Shown one piece after another: positions 21,911-30,068 of a DNA stretch of 30,068 bases. The stretch lies in assembly GCA_900766915.1 (NCBI GenBank), contig CAAFXE010000344.1:1-30068 (forward strand), given 5' to 3'. Each line of letters starts with the position of its first letter. Positions within the stretch are counted from its first letter, which is position 1. The position numbers and the translations under genes were made by a program. Under the pieces are notes generated by a model. The model worked only from the letters and a program-made list of their open reading frames with translations, did no database searches and was not told the origin of the DNA. The stretch is from Lachnospiraceae bacterium. GTDB lineage: Bacteria > Bacillota > Clostridia > Lachnospirales > Lachnospiraceae.

Positions 21911-23368
21911 ATGGAAAAGAAACTTTCGATGGAGCAAAATCGTGCCCCAATCTATGAGGCACTCCAGACCTTCCGCCAGATGCGCGTGGTTCCTTTTGAT
22001 GTCCCGGGTCATAAGCACGGGAGGGGAAATCCGGAGCTTACCGCTTTTTTGGGGGAACAATGTGTTGGCGTGGATGTCAACAGCATGAAACCCTTAGACA
22101 ATCTGTGTCATCCTGTTTCCGTGATTCGGGAGGCGGAAGAGCTTACTGCGAAAGCCTTCGGCGCTGCACATGCATTTTTGATGGTGGGAGGAACCACCAG
22201 CTCAGTGCAAAGTATGGTACTCTCCGTCTGCAAACGGGGAGATAAGATCATCCTTCCCAGGAATGTCCACCGCAGTGTCATCAATGCACTGGTTCTTTGC
22301 GGTGCGATACCTGTCTATGTAAATCCCGAAGTAGACAGACGGCTTGGGATCTCCCTTGGCATGCAGCGGGAACAGGTAGCCAAAGCCATTGCAGAAAATC
22401 CTGATGCAGTGGCAGTCCTGGTAAACAACCCTACCTACTATGGAATCTGCAGTGACTTAAAAGCCATTGTAGACATGGCTCACGGGGCAGGCATGTATTG
22501 TCTGGCAGATGAGGCCCATGGTACCCATTTTTATTTCGGAGAGAATATGCCGCTGTCTGCCATGAAGGCCGGTGCCGATCTGGCCGCTGTCTCCATGCAT
22601 AAAAGCGGCGGAAGCCTGACCCAGTCCAGTCTTCTCCTGACAGGCCCCAATGTAAATCCCGGGCATGTACGTCAGATCATCAACCTGACCCAGACGACCT
22701 CCGGCAGCTACCTTTTGATGTCAAGTCTGGATATCAGCAGACGAAATCTTGCCTTACGGGGAAAAGAAGTCTTTGCAAAGGTTGTTTCCATGGCAGACTA
22801 TGCCAGAGAGGAAATCAATGCCATCGGCGGCTACTATGCTTTTGGCAGGGAGCTGATAAACGGAAACTCCATATTTGATTTTGACCCCACCAAGCTCAGT
22901 GTCCATACCAGGGATATCGGTCTTGCCGGCATTGAAGTTTATGATATCCTGCGTGATGAATATGATATCCAGATTGAGTTTGGTGACATCGGAAATATCT
23001 TAGCTTACCTTTCCATCGGGGATCGTCCCCAGGAACTGGAACGTCTGGTGAGTGCTCTGGCAGAGATCCATCGAAGATACGAAAAAGACAGCAGCGGCCT
23101 TCTCAGTCAGGAATACATTGCTCCGGAAGTGGTGACCAGCCCTCAGGAAGCCTTCTATGCCAAAAAGCTCAGCCTTCCTTTAGAGGAAAGTGAAGGTCGT
23201 GTCTGCAGCGAATTTGTCATGTGCTATCCGCCCGGCATTCCAATCCTGGCTCCCGGCGAACGCATTACCTCTGATATCTTAGACTACATTCAGTATGCAA
23301 AAATCAAGGGCTGCTCCATGACAGGCCCGGAAGATCCTGAAATCTTAAGGATCAATGTATTAGCGTAA
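21911..23368 (+). CDS. speA: Arginine decarboxylase, short form (Orn/Lys/Arg decarboxylase family)
   Basis: 485 residues from the ATG that lies eight bases after GAGGT; an ATG at 21905 is too close to that site. It is a fold-type I PLP enzyme of the short SpeA/YaaO class. VPGHKHGRG near 31 and the substrate-site region DNLCHP are family blocks; the cofactor aspartate is in LADEAHGTHF (about D200) and the PLP lysine is K231 in SMHKSGGSLTQ. The family includes arginine, lysine and ornithine decarboxylases; arginine is preferred here because an agmatinase-type gene follows. The product agmatine would feed putrescine or aminopropylagmatine synthesis. It is the first gene of a five-gene operon, preceded by the structured RNA and terminator. 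Confidence 0.88.
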   Translation: MEKKLSMEQNRAPIYEALQTFRQMRVVPFDVPGHKHGRGNPELTAFLGEQCVGVDVNSMKPLDNLCHPVSVIREAEELTAKAFGAAHAFLMVGGTTSSVQSMVLSVCKRGDKIILPRNVHRSVINALVLCGAIPVYVNPEVDRRLGISLGMQREQVAKAIAENPDAVAVLVNNPTYYGICSDLKAIVDMAHGAGMYCLADEAHGTHFYFGENMPLSAMKAGADLAAVSMHKSGGSLTQSSLLLTGPNVNPGHVRQIINLTQTTSGSYLLMSSLDISRRNLALRGKEVFAKVVSMADYAREEINAIGGYYAFGRELINGNSIFDFDPTKLSVHTRDIGLAGIEVYDILRDEYDIQIEFGDIGNILAYLSIGDRPQELERLVSALAEIHRRYEKDSSGLLSQEYIAPEVVTSPQEAFYAKKLSLPLEESEGRVCSEFVMCYPPGIPILAPGERITSDILDYIQYAKIKGCSMTGPEDPEILRINVLA

Positions 23369-23381
23369 GGAGGCTTTTGTA

Positions 23382-24233
23382 ATGGAATTATGGTTCAGTG
23401 AATTTCACGCACCGGATGTCAAACACAGTATCCGTATCAACCGACATCTGTATTCAGAAAAAAGCGACTATCAGCAGATTGATATCTTTGATACGCCGGA
23501 ATTTGGCAAGGTACTGACTCTGGACGGCAATGTCATGCTGACTGAGCGGGATGAGTTTATCTACAACGAAATGATCACCCATGTACCCATGGCCGTGCAC
23601 CCTCATATCCGGGATGTCCTGGTGATTGGTTCCGGAGACGGCGGCGTGGTCAAAGAGCTTACCAGATATGACAGTGTGCAAAGAATTGACCTGGTGGAAA
23701 TGGATGCGCAGGTAATCGAGGCGTGCCGCACTTACCTGCCGGAAAATGCGTGCCGCCTGGATGATAACCGGGTACATATCTACTATGACAATGCCCTTAG
23801 ATTTATCAGGCGCTGTAAAAATGAATACGATCTCATTATCGTAGACTCTACCGATCCCTTTGGTCCTTCCGAAGGATATTTTACAAGAGAATTTTACGGC
23901 ATCTGCTACAATGCTCTCAGAGAAGACGGCATTATGGTCAATCAGCAGGGAAGCCCCTTTTATAAACATGATGCGGAGGAACTGCAGCGAAGCCACAAAA
24001 GGATCGTCAGCACCTTTCCCATCAGCCGTGTCTATCAGGCACACATTCCAACCTATGCAGCCGGCTACTGGCTCTTTGGCTTTGCCAGCAAAAAATATCA
24101 TCCCATTGATGATTTTCACCCGGAGCAATGGAAAAATCTCCATCTGGGTACAAGGTATTACACCACCAGATTACATATCGGGGCATTTTATCTCCCCGCC
24201 TTTCTGGAAAAAATGCTTGAGGAGGTAGAATGA
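23382..24233 (+). CDS. speE: Spermidine synthase-type aminopropyltransferase
   Basis: 283 residues. The N-terminal beta domain (1-60) is followed by a Rossmann methyltransferase-like domain: GSGDGGVVKE at about 84-93 for the nucleoside part, VEMDAQVIE, and DSTDPFGPSEGYF at about 155-167, the loop with the catalytic aspartate. YNEMITHVP near 61 matches the amine site. SpeE transfers aminopropyl from decarboxylated SAM to putrescine. AAGGAGG precedes the start, 13 bp after speA, and the gene overlaps speB. No SAM decarboxylase (speD) lies in this window, so either speD is elsewhere or this enzyme has another role. Confidence 0.9.
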   Translation: MELWFSEFHAPDVKHSIRINRHLYSEKSDYQQIDIFDTPEFGKVLTLDGNVMLTERDEFIYNEMITHVPMAVHPHIRDVLVIGSGDGGVVKELTRYDSVQRIDLVEMDAQVIEACRTYLPENACRLDDNRVHIYYDNALRFIRRCKNEYDLIIVDSTDPFGPSEGYFTREFYGICYNALREDGIMVNQQGSPFYKHDAEELQRSHKRIVSTFPISRVYQAHIPTYAAGYWLFGFASKKYHPIDDFHPEQWKNLHLGTRYYTTRLHIGAFYLPAFLEKMLEEVE

Positions 24234-24235
24234 TC

Positions 24236-25090
24236 ATGCAAAAAAATGTAGAAACCTTTCTTGGATGTGACTGTGAATACGAAGAAGCTGACATTGTATT
24301 GTTCGGCGCGCCCTTTGATTCCACCACCAGCTTTCGTCCCGGAGCCCGTTTTGGCTCCTCTGCCATTCGTCACGAAAGCTTTGGGCTGGAAACCTACAGC
24401 CCCTATCAGGATAAAGACCTGACAGACATTTCTGTTTTTGACAGCGGGGATCTGGAGCTTTGCTTTGGAAGCTCAGAAGCTGCACTCTCAGACATTGAAA
24501 AACGCACTGCCAAAATTTTAAAAGACGACAAACTACCGCTGATGATCGGCGGAGAGCATCTGGTGACCTTGGGTGCGGTCCGGGCAGCTCTTAAAAAATA
24601 TCCTGACCTTCATATCATTCATTTCGATGCCCATGCGGATCTTCGGGATGATTATCTGGGAGCGGCTTTAAGCCATGCCTGTGTCATGAGAAGATGCCAT
24701 GACCTTCTGGGGGACGGTCGAATCCACCAGTTTTGTATCCGAAGCGGCGAACGAAGCGAATTTGCTTTTGCAGGGGAGCATACCGACCTCCATCCATTCC
24801 ATTTTGACGGATTGGAGGAAGTTGTCGCAAATTTAAGAAAAGAAAATGTTCCTATCTATTTTACCATTGACTTAGACTGCCTGGATTGTTCCATTTTCCC
24901 GGGAACCGGAACACCGGAAGCCGGAGGCGTGTCCTTTCACCAGCTTTTGTCCGCTATATTAGAAGTCAGTAAAACCAATGTGGTGGCAGCAGATATCAAT
25001 GAGCTGGCACCCATGTTAGATACCAGTGGAATTTCCACTGCTACCGCCTGTAAGGTACTTCGGGAGCTTCTTTTAGCCCTCAGTGACTGA
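24236..25090 (+). CDS. speB: Agmatinase / ureohydrolase
   Basis: 284 residues. The arginase-fold metal motifs are all visible: GGEHLVTLGA (about 102-111), HFDAHADLRDDY (about 126-137) and DLDCLDCSIFPGTGTPEAGG (about 217-236), carrying the histidine and aspartates that hold two Mn ions. It hydrolyses agmatine to putrescine plus urea, or possibly aminopropylagmatine to spermidine if the downstream genes act on agmatine first. GGAGGT lies nine bases before the ATG at 24236; an ATG at 24230, overlapping the speE stop, is possible but too close to that site. It is the third gene of the operon. Confidence 0.9.
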   Translation: MQKNVETFLGCDCEYEEADIVLFGAPFDSTTSFRPGARFGSSAIRHESFGLETYSPYQDKDLTDISVFDSGDLELCFGSSEAALSDIEKRTAKILKDDKLPLMIGGEHLVTLGAVRAALKKYPDLHIIHFDAHADLRDDYLGAALSHACVMRRCHDLLGDGRIHQFCIRSGERSEFAFAGEHTDLHPFHFDGLEEVVANLRKENVPIYFTIDLDCLDCSIFPGTGTPEAGGVSFHQLLSAILEVSKTNVVAADINELAPMLDTSGISTATACKVLRELLLALSD

Positions 25091-25115
25091 GTATAAAATA
25101 TGTGATAAGACTGTT

Positions 25116-25144
25116 TAGAACCGATCTCCGGATTTCCGGTTCTA
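25116..25144 (+). other. Stem-loop between speB and the dehydrogenase gene
   Basis: TAGAACCG (25116-25123) pairs with CGGTTCTA (25137-25144), 13-base loop, no T-run after it. Within an operon such a stem often marks RNA processing or 3' protection, so the last two genes may be expressed at a different level. Confidence 0.5.
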
Positions 25145-25182
25145 CCAGTTTCAATTTATGAAAATGCAAGGAGAATATAATT

Positions 25183-26442
25183 ATGAGCAGAGTATTAGTA
25201 ATCGGATGCGGCGGCGTTGCAGGCGTTGCCATCAGAAAATGTTGTCAGGTGAGTGAGGTATTTACAGAACTTTGTATCGCCAGCAGAACCAAATCAAAAT
25301 GTGACGAGCTTGCGGCCCGGTTAGAAGGCAAAACAGCTACAAAGATCACCACAGCGCAGGTAGATGCAGATGATGTGAATCAGCTCATCGCTCTTATCAA
25401 TTCCTACAAGCCGGATCTTGTCATGAACATTGCCCTTCCCTATCAGGATCTTACCATCATGGATGCCTGTCTTGCCTGCGGTGTCAATTACATGGACACT
25501 GCCAACTACGAACCGGAAGACACAGACGATCCCAAGTGGCGTGAAATTTACGAAAAACGCTGTAAGGAAGAAGGCTTTTCTGCGTACTTTGATTACAGCT
25601 GGCAGTGGGCTTACAGAGAAAAATTCGAAAAAGCAGGACTCACCGCCCTTCTTGGCTGCGGATTTGACCCGGGAGTGACACAGGCTTACTGTGCTTATGC
25701 AAAAAAACATGAATTTGATACCATCGACACCATCGATATTTTAGACTGCAATGGCGGTGACCACGGCTATCCTTTCGCTACCAACTTTAATCCGGAAGTC
25801 AATTTGCGTGAAGTTTCCGCACCGGGCAGCTACTGGGAAGACGGTCATTGGGTAGAGATTCCTGCCATGAGCATCAAACGGGAATATGATTTCGACTGCG
25901 TAGGACAAAAGGACATGTACCTGCTTCACCACGAAGAAATTGAATCTCTGGCAGCAAATATTCCGGAGGTAAAAAGAATCCGCTTCTTCATGACTTTTGG
26001 ACAGAGCTACTTAACCCATATGAAATGTCTGGAAAATGTAGGCATGCTCTCCACCACACCAATCATGTTCGAAGGAAAAGAAATCGTTCCAATCAAATTT
26101 TTAAAAGAGCTCTTACCGGATCCTGCAAGCCTTGGTCCACGTACTCACGGAAAAACAAACATCGGCTGTATCTTTACCGGAAAAAAAGACGGTCAGGAGA
26201 AAACCTACTATATTTATAATGTATGTGACCATCAGGAATGCTATAAGGAAGTGGAAAGTCAGGCCATCAGCTATACTACCGGTGTTCCGGCAATGTGTGG
26301 TGCCCTCATGCTTCTGACCGGAAAATGGAATAGGACCGGTGTTCATACCGTTGAAGAATTTGATCCGGACCCATTCCTGGATGCACTGGACAAATATGGT
26401 CTTCCACGCAGCGAAAACCACAACCCGGTACTGGTGGATTAA
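25183..26442 (+). CDS. Carboxyspermidine dehydrogenase-type (saccharopine dehydrogenase family)
   Basis: 419 residues. An N-terminal NADPH Rossmann fold has VIGCGGVAGVAIRK at about 5-18 and SRTKSKCDEL as the phosphate-binding turn. The catalytic domain contains GCGFDPGVTQAYCAY near 165 and DCNGGDHGYPFATNF near 187, both typical of carboxynorspermidine/carboxyspermidine synthases rather than lysine-pathway saccharopine reductases. It condenses aspartate semialdehyde with a diamine (putrescine, or agmatine in the related carboxyaminopropylagmatine route) using NADPH. AAGGAG precedes the start. The next gene is the matching decarboxylase, overlapping by one base, which strongly supports the assignment. 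Confidence 0.9.
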   Translation: MSRVLVIGCGGVAGVAIRKCCQVSEVFTELCIASRTKSKCDELAARLEGKTATKITTAQVDADDVNQLIALINSYKPDLVMNIALPYQDLTIMDACLACGVNYMDTANYEPEDTDDPKWREIYEKRCKEEGFSAYFDYSWQWAYREKFEKAGLTALLGCGFDPGVTQAYCAYAKKHEFDTIDTIDILDCNGGDHGYPFATNFNPEVNLREVSAPGSYWEDGHWVEIPAMSIKREYDFDCVGQKDMYLLHHEEIESLAANIPEVKRIRFFMTFGQSYLTHMKCLENVGMLSTTPIMFEGKEIVPIKFLKELLPDPASLGPRTHGKTNIGCIFTGKKDGQEKTYYIYNVCDHQECYKEVESQAISYTTGVPAMCGALMLLTGKWNRTGVHTVEEFDPDPFLDALDKYGLPRSENHNPVLVD

Positions 26443-27650
26443 TGATGAGCACAAAAGATCATCGTCCGGCCTTTCATTTATTGCAGGGAAAGTCCCCAAA
26501 AGAACTTTTTGGGGAGCTTCCGACTCCCTGTTATATCATTGATGAGAGCGGCTTACAGAAAAATGGCGAGCGTCTTGCAGCGGTGATAAAAAACACCGGC
26601 TGTAAGATCCTGCTGGCACAAAAAGCATTTTCCAATTATGACTTCTACCCCCTTCTGTCTGAATATCTTTCCGGTACAGAAGCCAGCGGACTTTTTGAAG
26701 CAAAACTGGGGGCTGAAAAAATGCCCGGAAGGGAAGTCCATGTATTTTGTGCCGCTTATAAAGAAGAAGAGTTTGAAGAGCTTTTAGGTTATGCGGACCA
26801 CATTGTTTTTAATTCCCCGGGGCAGCTAAAGAAATTTGGACCTAAAGCAAAACAGCACGGAAAAAGCATTGGCCTTCGCATCAATCCCCAGTGCTCCACC
26901 CAGGAAGGACATGAGATCTATGACCCCTGTTCTGTCCAAAGCCGCCTTGGTACCACTAGAGAGGTCTGGGAGGAACAGATGAGCGAGGAGCTGATTGGCC
27001 TTCTGGATGGGCTTCATTTTCATACCCTCTGCGAACAAAACTCTGATGCACTGAAAATCACTTTAAATGCTGTAGAGGAAAAATTCGGGGATATTCTCCC
27101 ACGGATGAAATGGCTCAATATGGGCGGCGGACATCATATTACCAGAGAGGACTATGACGTTGCCCTTTTAGAACAGCTGATTTTAGACGTTCAGAAAAAA
27201 TGGAATGTGGAAGTTTACTTAGAACCCGGGGAAGCTGTGGCATTAAATGCAGGCTTTCTTGCAAGTCAGGTTTTAGATATTGTAAAAAACGGAGAAAACC
27301 GTATTGCAATTTTGGATACCAGTGCTGCCTGCCATATGCCGGACGTCATTGAAATGCCCTATCTGCCTCCGGTGTATGGGGCTAAATCTGACAGCACAGA
27401 AAAATATTCCTATCTCCTGGCTGGGCCTACCTGCCTTGCAGGGGATGTGATCGGCAGATATGGTTTTGAGGAGGAGCTATGCATTGGTGACCTCCTGCTC
27501 TTTGGAGACCTGGCCATTTACTCCACCTGTAAAAACAACACTTTTAACGGAATGCCATTACCAAATATCTATCGCAGAAACCTTCAGGGAAAACTGGAAA
27601 GACTCACAGATTTTGGATATGAAGATTTCAAAATAAGGCTTGGACGCTGA
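26442..27650 (+). CDS. nspC: Carboxynorspermidine/carboxyspermidine decarboxylase
   Basis: 402 residues. It is a fold-type III PLP decarboxylase like DapA-independent LysA and NspC. The PLP lysine is K61 in LLAQKAFSNYDFYP; GGGHH (about 227-231) holds the phosphate, and EPGEA and the C-terminal DTSAACHMPDVIEMPYLPP and GPTCLAGDVIGRY are the NspC-specific blocks. It removes the carboxyl group from carboxyspermidine to give spermidine (or from carboxyaminopropylagmatine in the variant route). Its ATG shares a base with the upstream TAA; a second ATG three bases later is equally possible. It is the last gene of the operon, ending at a terminator. Confidence 0.92.
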   Translation: MMSTKDHRPAFHLLQGKSPKELFGELPTPCYIIDESGLQKNGERLAAVIKNTGCKILLAQKAFSNYDFYPLLSEYLSGTEASGLFEAKLGAEKMPGREVHVFCAAYKEEEFEELLGYADHIVFNSPGQLKKFGPKAKQHGKSIGLRINPQCSTQEGHEIYDPCSVQSRLGTTREVWEEQMSEELIGLLDGLHFHTLCEQNSDALKITLNAVEEKFGDILPRMKWLNMGGGHHITREDYDVALLEQLILDVQKKWNVEVYLEPGEAVALNAGFLASQVLDIVKNGENRIAILDTSAACHMPDVIEMPYLPPVYGAKSDSTEKYSYLLAGPTCLAGDVIGRYGFEEELCIGDLLLFGDLAIYSTCKNNTFNGMPLPNIYRRNLQGKLERLTDFGYEDFKIRLGR

Positions 27651-27660
27651 AAATTTACAC

Positions 27661-27726
27661 AAAAAAAGCTCCTATGATATGTTCTTATATTTCACAGAAG
27701 ACATCATAGAGCTTTTTCTTTTTTAA
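27661..27726. terminator. Bidirectional terminator between the polyamine operon and the antiterminator gene
   Basis: AAAAAGCTC (27663-27671) pairs with GAGCTTTTT (27709-27717), extended by TATGAT/ATCATA with a bulge, with T-runs on the plus side and A-runs (T on minus) on the other. It serves two convergent units. Confidence 0.75.
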
Positions 27727-27739
27727 AAAACTATTTACT

Positions 27740-28579
27740 TTATTCTTCCTGCTCCATGGCAACTCTCTCAATGTGCATTGCCAGATATCCGATCTCAACT
27801 TCATCCAGGGGACGATGGAGCTGTTTTTCTAAGTGTCTGCACACTTCCTCTGCCATAACATAGGAAGCAGGAAATTTTACCAACATATAGTCGTTCATAT
27901 TCAATTTCAGTTTTTCGCCTTTCAGGGAACGTGCCACCATATAGCGAATGTGATTCATCAGACGATTGTAAGATAAAGACATCACGTCGATGGACTTTCC
28001 TGTCTTTTCTTCCACCATGCGGATACATTCCCGCACGGTGTGGGCAATCTGCATGGACAATGCCACATTTTCATCCTCTATGGCAGAATGAATATGTAAT
28101 GCAATATATCCAATCTCATGCTCATCAATCTCTACCTGCAGGGTATCCCTTAAAATATCTTTGACACATTCCGCAGTTTTATATTCCATATGAAACAGTG
28201 CACGAATATCATCAGTCAGGGGGTTGCTGATCTGTTCGTTTGCACGGATTCGCTGGACGGCATAGGCGATGTGATCTGCCATGGGGAAAAGAATTCTATG
28301 ATCGATCTTTCCAAAAACCTCTTCACTTTTTTTCAAGACCTTTTGTGCAATTTCAAGATACACAGGATCGATACCCTTTAAAAGTTCCATTGCCCTTCCA
28401 CGCTCAGTTTGTTCCTGCAAGGAATAAACGGTACATTCTACATTTTCAGGAAGCTCAAAACGCTCACTGACTTTCTTCCCGAAACCGATTCCTTTTCCGA
28501 TGATCAGATATTCCTGATTATCTTCCATTGAAATTGCTATCAGCGTATTATGATTTAACGCCTTTCCTACCCTAAACAT
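27740..28579 (-). CDS. BglG/LicT-family PRD transcriptional antiterminator
   Basis: 279 residues from the ATG that follows GGGGGAAAAGA; an earlier in-frame ATG at 28600 has no ribosome site. The N-terminal RNA-binding CAT domain (1-55: FRVGKALNHNTLIA, EYLIIGKGIGFGKK) is followed by two PTS regulation domains (about 60-165 and 170-279). The PRD histidines are visible in MADHIAYAV, ALHIHSAIED, LMNHIRYM and AMHIERV. Such proteins bind an RNA antiterminator hairpin in the leader of a PTS gene and are controlled by phosphorylation. It lies 34 bp downstream of the PTS EIICBA gene, its likely target; the target leader would be beyond the right edge. Confidence 0.9.
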   Translation of the reverse strand: MFRVGKALNHNTLIAISMEDNQEYLIIGKGIGFGKKVSERFELPENVECTVYSLQEQTERGRAMELLKGIDPVYLEIAQKVLKKSEEVFGKIDHRILFPMADHIAYAVQRIRANEQISNPLTDDIRALFHMEYKTAECVKDILRDTLQVEIDEHEIGYIALHIHSAIEDENVALSMQIAHTVRECIRMVEEKTGKSIDVMSLSYNRLMNHIRYMVARSLKGEKLKLNMNDYMLVKFPASYVMAEEVCRHLEKQLHRPLDEVEIGYLAMHIERVAMEQEE

Positions 28580-28613
28580 TCTTTTCCCCCGCAAATACAT
28601 TTATCTTTTGTTT

Positions 28614-30068
28614 TTATTCGTAAATATCGATGGCGAATAATGGATCTCCTACTTTGACATCGCCTTCAGCAACGAGACGGATCTTCTGGTTGTCTGTCAG
28701 TTCTGTACAAAGTACCGGAGTTGCCAGTGAAGGAGCATTTTCCTTTACAAATGCCAGGTCTACCTTCATCATTGGATCGCCCTTCTTCACTTTATCGCCT
28801 TCTTTTACAAGTGGCTCGAAGCCTTTACCATCTAAGGAAACAGTATCGATACCGATATGGATCAGCATACTCACACCTGATTCTGTCTGGAAACCGATGG
28901 CATGTTTTGTATTAAAGATGAAGCATACTTCACCGTCTGCCGGTGCACACACAACACCTTCTTCAGGAACTACCATGGCACCATCACCCATCATACGGCC
29001 TGCAAATGCCTCATCCGGTGTTTTTGCAAGGTCAGCTGCTGTACCATTGACTGGGCTGTAGATCATAATGGTATCTGTAACTTTTCCTGTAACTTCTGCT
29101 GCCTTTGTTTCCTCTGCTTTTACTTCTGCCTGCTGTGGAACAACTTCTTCTTCCGGAGCATGCTCTAAGTAATCTTCTAAATTTGATTTTACCACAGTTA
29201 CACGTGGTCCGTAAATAATCTGAACACCATTTCCTTTATGAACAACTCCGGAAGCTCCGGTTGCCTTCAGACCCGCATCATCAACCAGCTCCGGTTTAAA
29301 TACGGTACAACGAAGTCTTGTAGCACAGCAGTCAACATCGGAAATGTTTTTCTTACCGCCAAGTCCGCGGCAGATTGCAGCTGATAATTCATCTTCTGCG
29401 GATGCAGCAGATGCACCTTTTTTCTTAGCATCTACATCGCTTCTGCGATAGAGTTTTACTTCTTCACTGTCATCACGTCCAGGTGTTTTTAAATCCAGCT
29501 TTGTGATTAAGAAAGAGAATAAGAAATAGTATACTACAAAGTATCCGATACCAACGATTACGATCCAGATCCAGTTTGTCTTTGCATTTCCCTGAAGGAT
29601 ACCAAATAAGAACATATCGATCAGACCGCCTGAGAAGGTCATACCTACACCAACATTAAAGATGTGCATGAGCATATATGCAAGACCTGCAAATACGCAG
29701 TGGATCACATACAGAAGCGGTGCTACGAAAAGGAATGTAAATTCGATTGGCTCTGTAATACCGGTTAACATAGAGGTTACAGCTGCGGAAAGTAAAAGAC
29801 CTGCTACAACCTGTTTCTTTTCCGGTTTTGCACATTTGTACATTGCCAGAGCTGCTCCCGGGAGACCGAAGATCATTAACGGGAATTTACCTGACATAAA
29901 TCTTGTTGCGGAAACTGCAAACTGTTCTACTGTTGGATCAGCAAGCTGTGCAAAGAAAATGTTCTGTGCACCTTCTACGAGTCGGCCGCCCACTTCCATG
30001 GTTCCGCCAAGTGCTGTCTGCCAGAATGGCAGGTAGAATACATGGTGAAGACCGAATGGGATCAATGC
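28614..30068 (-). CDS. PTS glucose-family permease EIICBA, C-terminal part (runs off right edge)
   Basis: About 485 residues visible; the frame stays open to the window end, so the N-terminal membrane part is missing. IPFGLHHVFYLPFW and later TSMLTGITEPIEFTFLFVAP are EIIC signatures of the glucose/N-acetylglucosamine family. The EIIB domain has its phosphorylated cysteine in DVDCCATRLRC (with two adjacent cysteines), and the EIIA domain has its histidine in LIHIGIDTVSLDGKGF. It takes up and phosphorylates a hexose; the glucose type is favoured by IPFGLHH but not proven. A linker rich in alanine and glutamate joins B to A. The antiterminator gene follows in the same direction. Confidence 0.92.
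   Translation of the reverse strand, partial: ALIPFGLHHVFYLPFWQTALGGTMEVGGRLVEGAQNIFFAQLADPTVEQFAVSATRFMSGKFPLMIFGLPGAALAMYKCAKPEKKQVVAGLLLSAAVTSMLTGITEPIEFTFLFVAPLLYVIHCVFAGLAYMLMHIFNVGVGMTFSGGLIDMFLFGILQGNAKTNWIWIVIVGIGYFVVYYFLFSFLITKLDLKTPGRDDSEEVKLYRRSDVDAKKKGASAASAEDELSAAICRGLGGKKNISDVDCCATRLRCTVFKPELVDDAGLKATGASGVVHKGNGVQIIYGPRVTVVKSNLEDYLEHAPEEEVVPQQAEVKAEETKAAEVTGKVTDTIMIYSPVNGTAADLAKTPDEAFAGRMMGDGAMVVPEEGVVCAPADGEVCFIFNTKHAIGFQTESGVSMLIHIGIDTVSLDGKGFEPLVKEGDKVKKGDPMMKVDLAFVKENAPSLATPVLCTELTDNQKIRLVAEGDVKVGDPLFAIDIYE

Noticed and set aside
23454..24143. Minus-strand frame of 229 codons inside speE
   Set aside because: It is antisense to a fully conserved aminopropyltransferase and has no convincing start or motifs.

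Overview
The window looks like chromosome of a gut Firmicute of the Lachnospiraceae type (Blautia, Dorea, Mediterraneibacter or a relative). This rests on moderate GC, strong GGAGG ribosome sites, a CIRCE/HrcA operator, short-form SpeA, clostridial carboxyspermidine genes and an unusual thioredoxin-reductase family. I recognised genes by protein motifs only; no database was searched.

Left end (1-1530): accessory DNA. A gene running off the left edge encodes the N-terminal part of a TOTE-type archaeo-eukaryotic primase. Beside it lies a small AT-rich gene with a consensus promoter. From 1.5 to 9.3 kb come a 7TM/HD-GYP protein, a MerR-TipAS regulator with a 19-bp-spacer promoter, a CIRCE-controlled Hsp20, a wrecked HD-GYP/rubredoxin pseudogene, a thioredoxin-reductase-like flavoprotein without a usual NADPH motif paired with an ArsC/Spx-like protein, a membrane-anchored hydrolase, a PH-domain protein with an EF-hand-like tail, and a small HTH regulator.

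From 9.3 to 16.7 kb the minus strand carries a MoxR AAA+ ATPase / VWA pair, an LRR protein coupled to an RluA pseudouridine synthase, then mgtE-trpS. Two 165-bp elements (12195-12359 and 16812-16976) have the same architecture but different stem sequences that compensate each other, which suggests a mobile or structured-RNA repeat family. From 17 to 21.3 kb lies a MarR-regulated heterodimeric ABC exporter with one degenerate ATP site.

From 21.4 to 27.7 kb, on the plus strand, a promoter drives a long structured RNA that ends in an intrinsic terminator. About 55 nt later a polyamine operon begins: speA, speE, speB, carboxyspermidine dehydrogenase and carboxyspermidine decarboxylase. It can plausibly make spermidine from arginine by the aspartate-semialdehyde route; speE is present but speD is not. 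The RNA may be a free ncRNA or a regulatory leader of this operon, and is the best candidate for an undescribed system here. The right end holds a BglG/LicT-type antiterminator and a glucose-family PTS EIICBA cut by the window edge.
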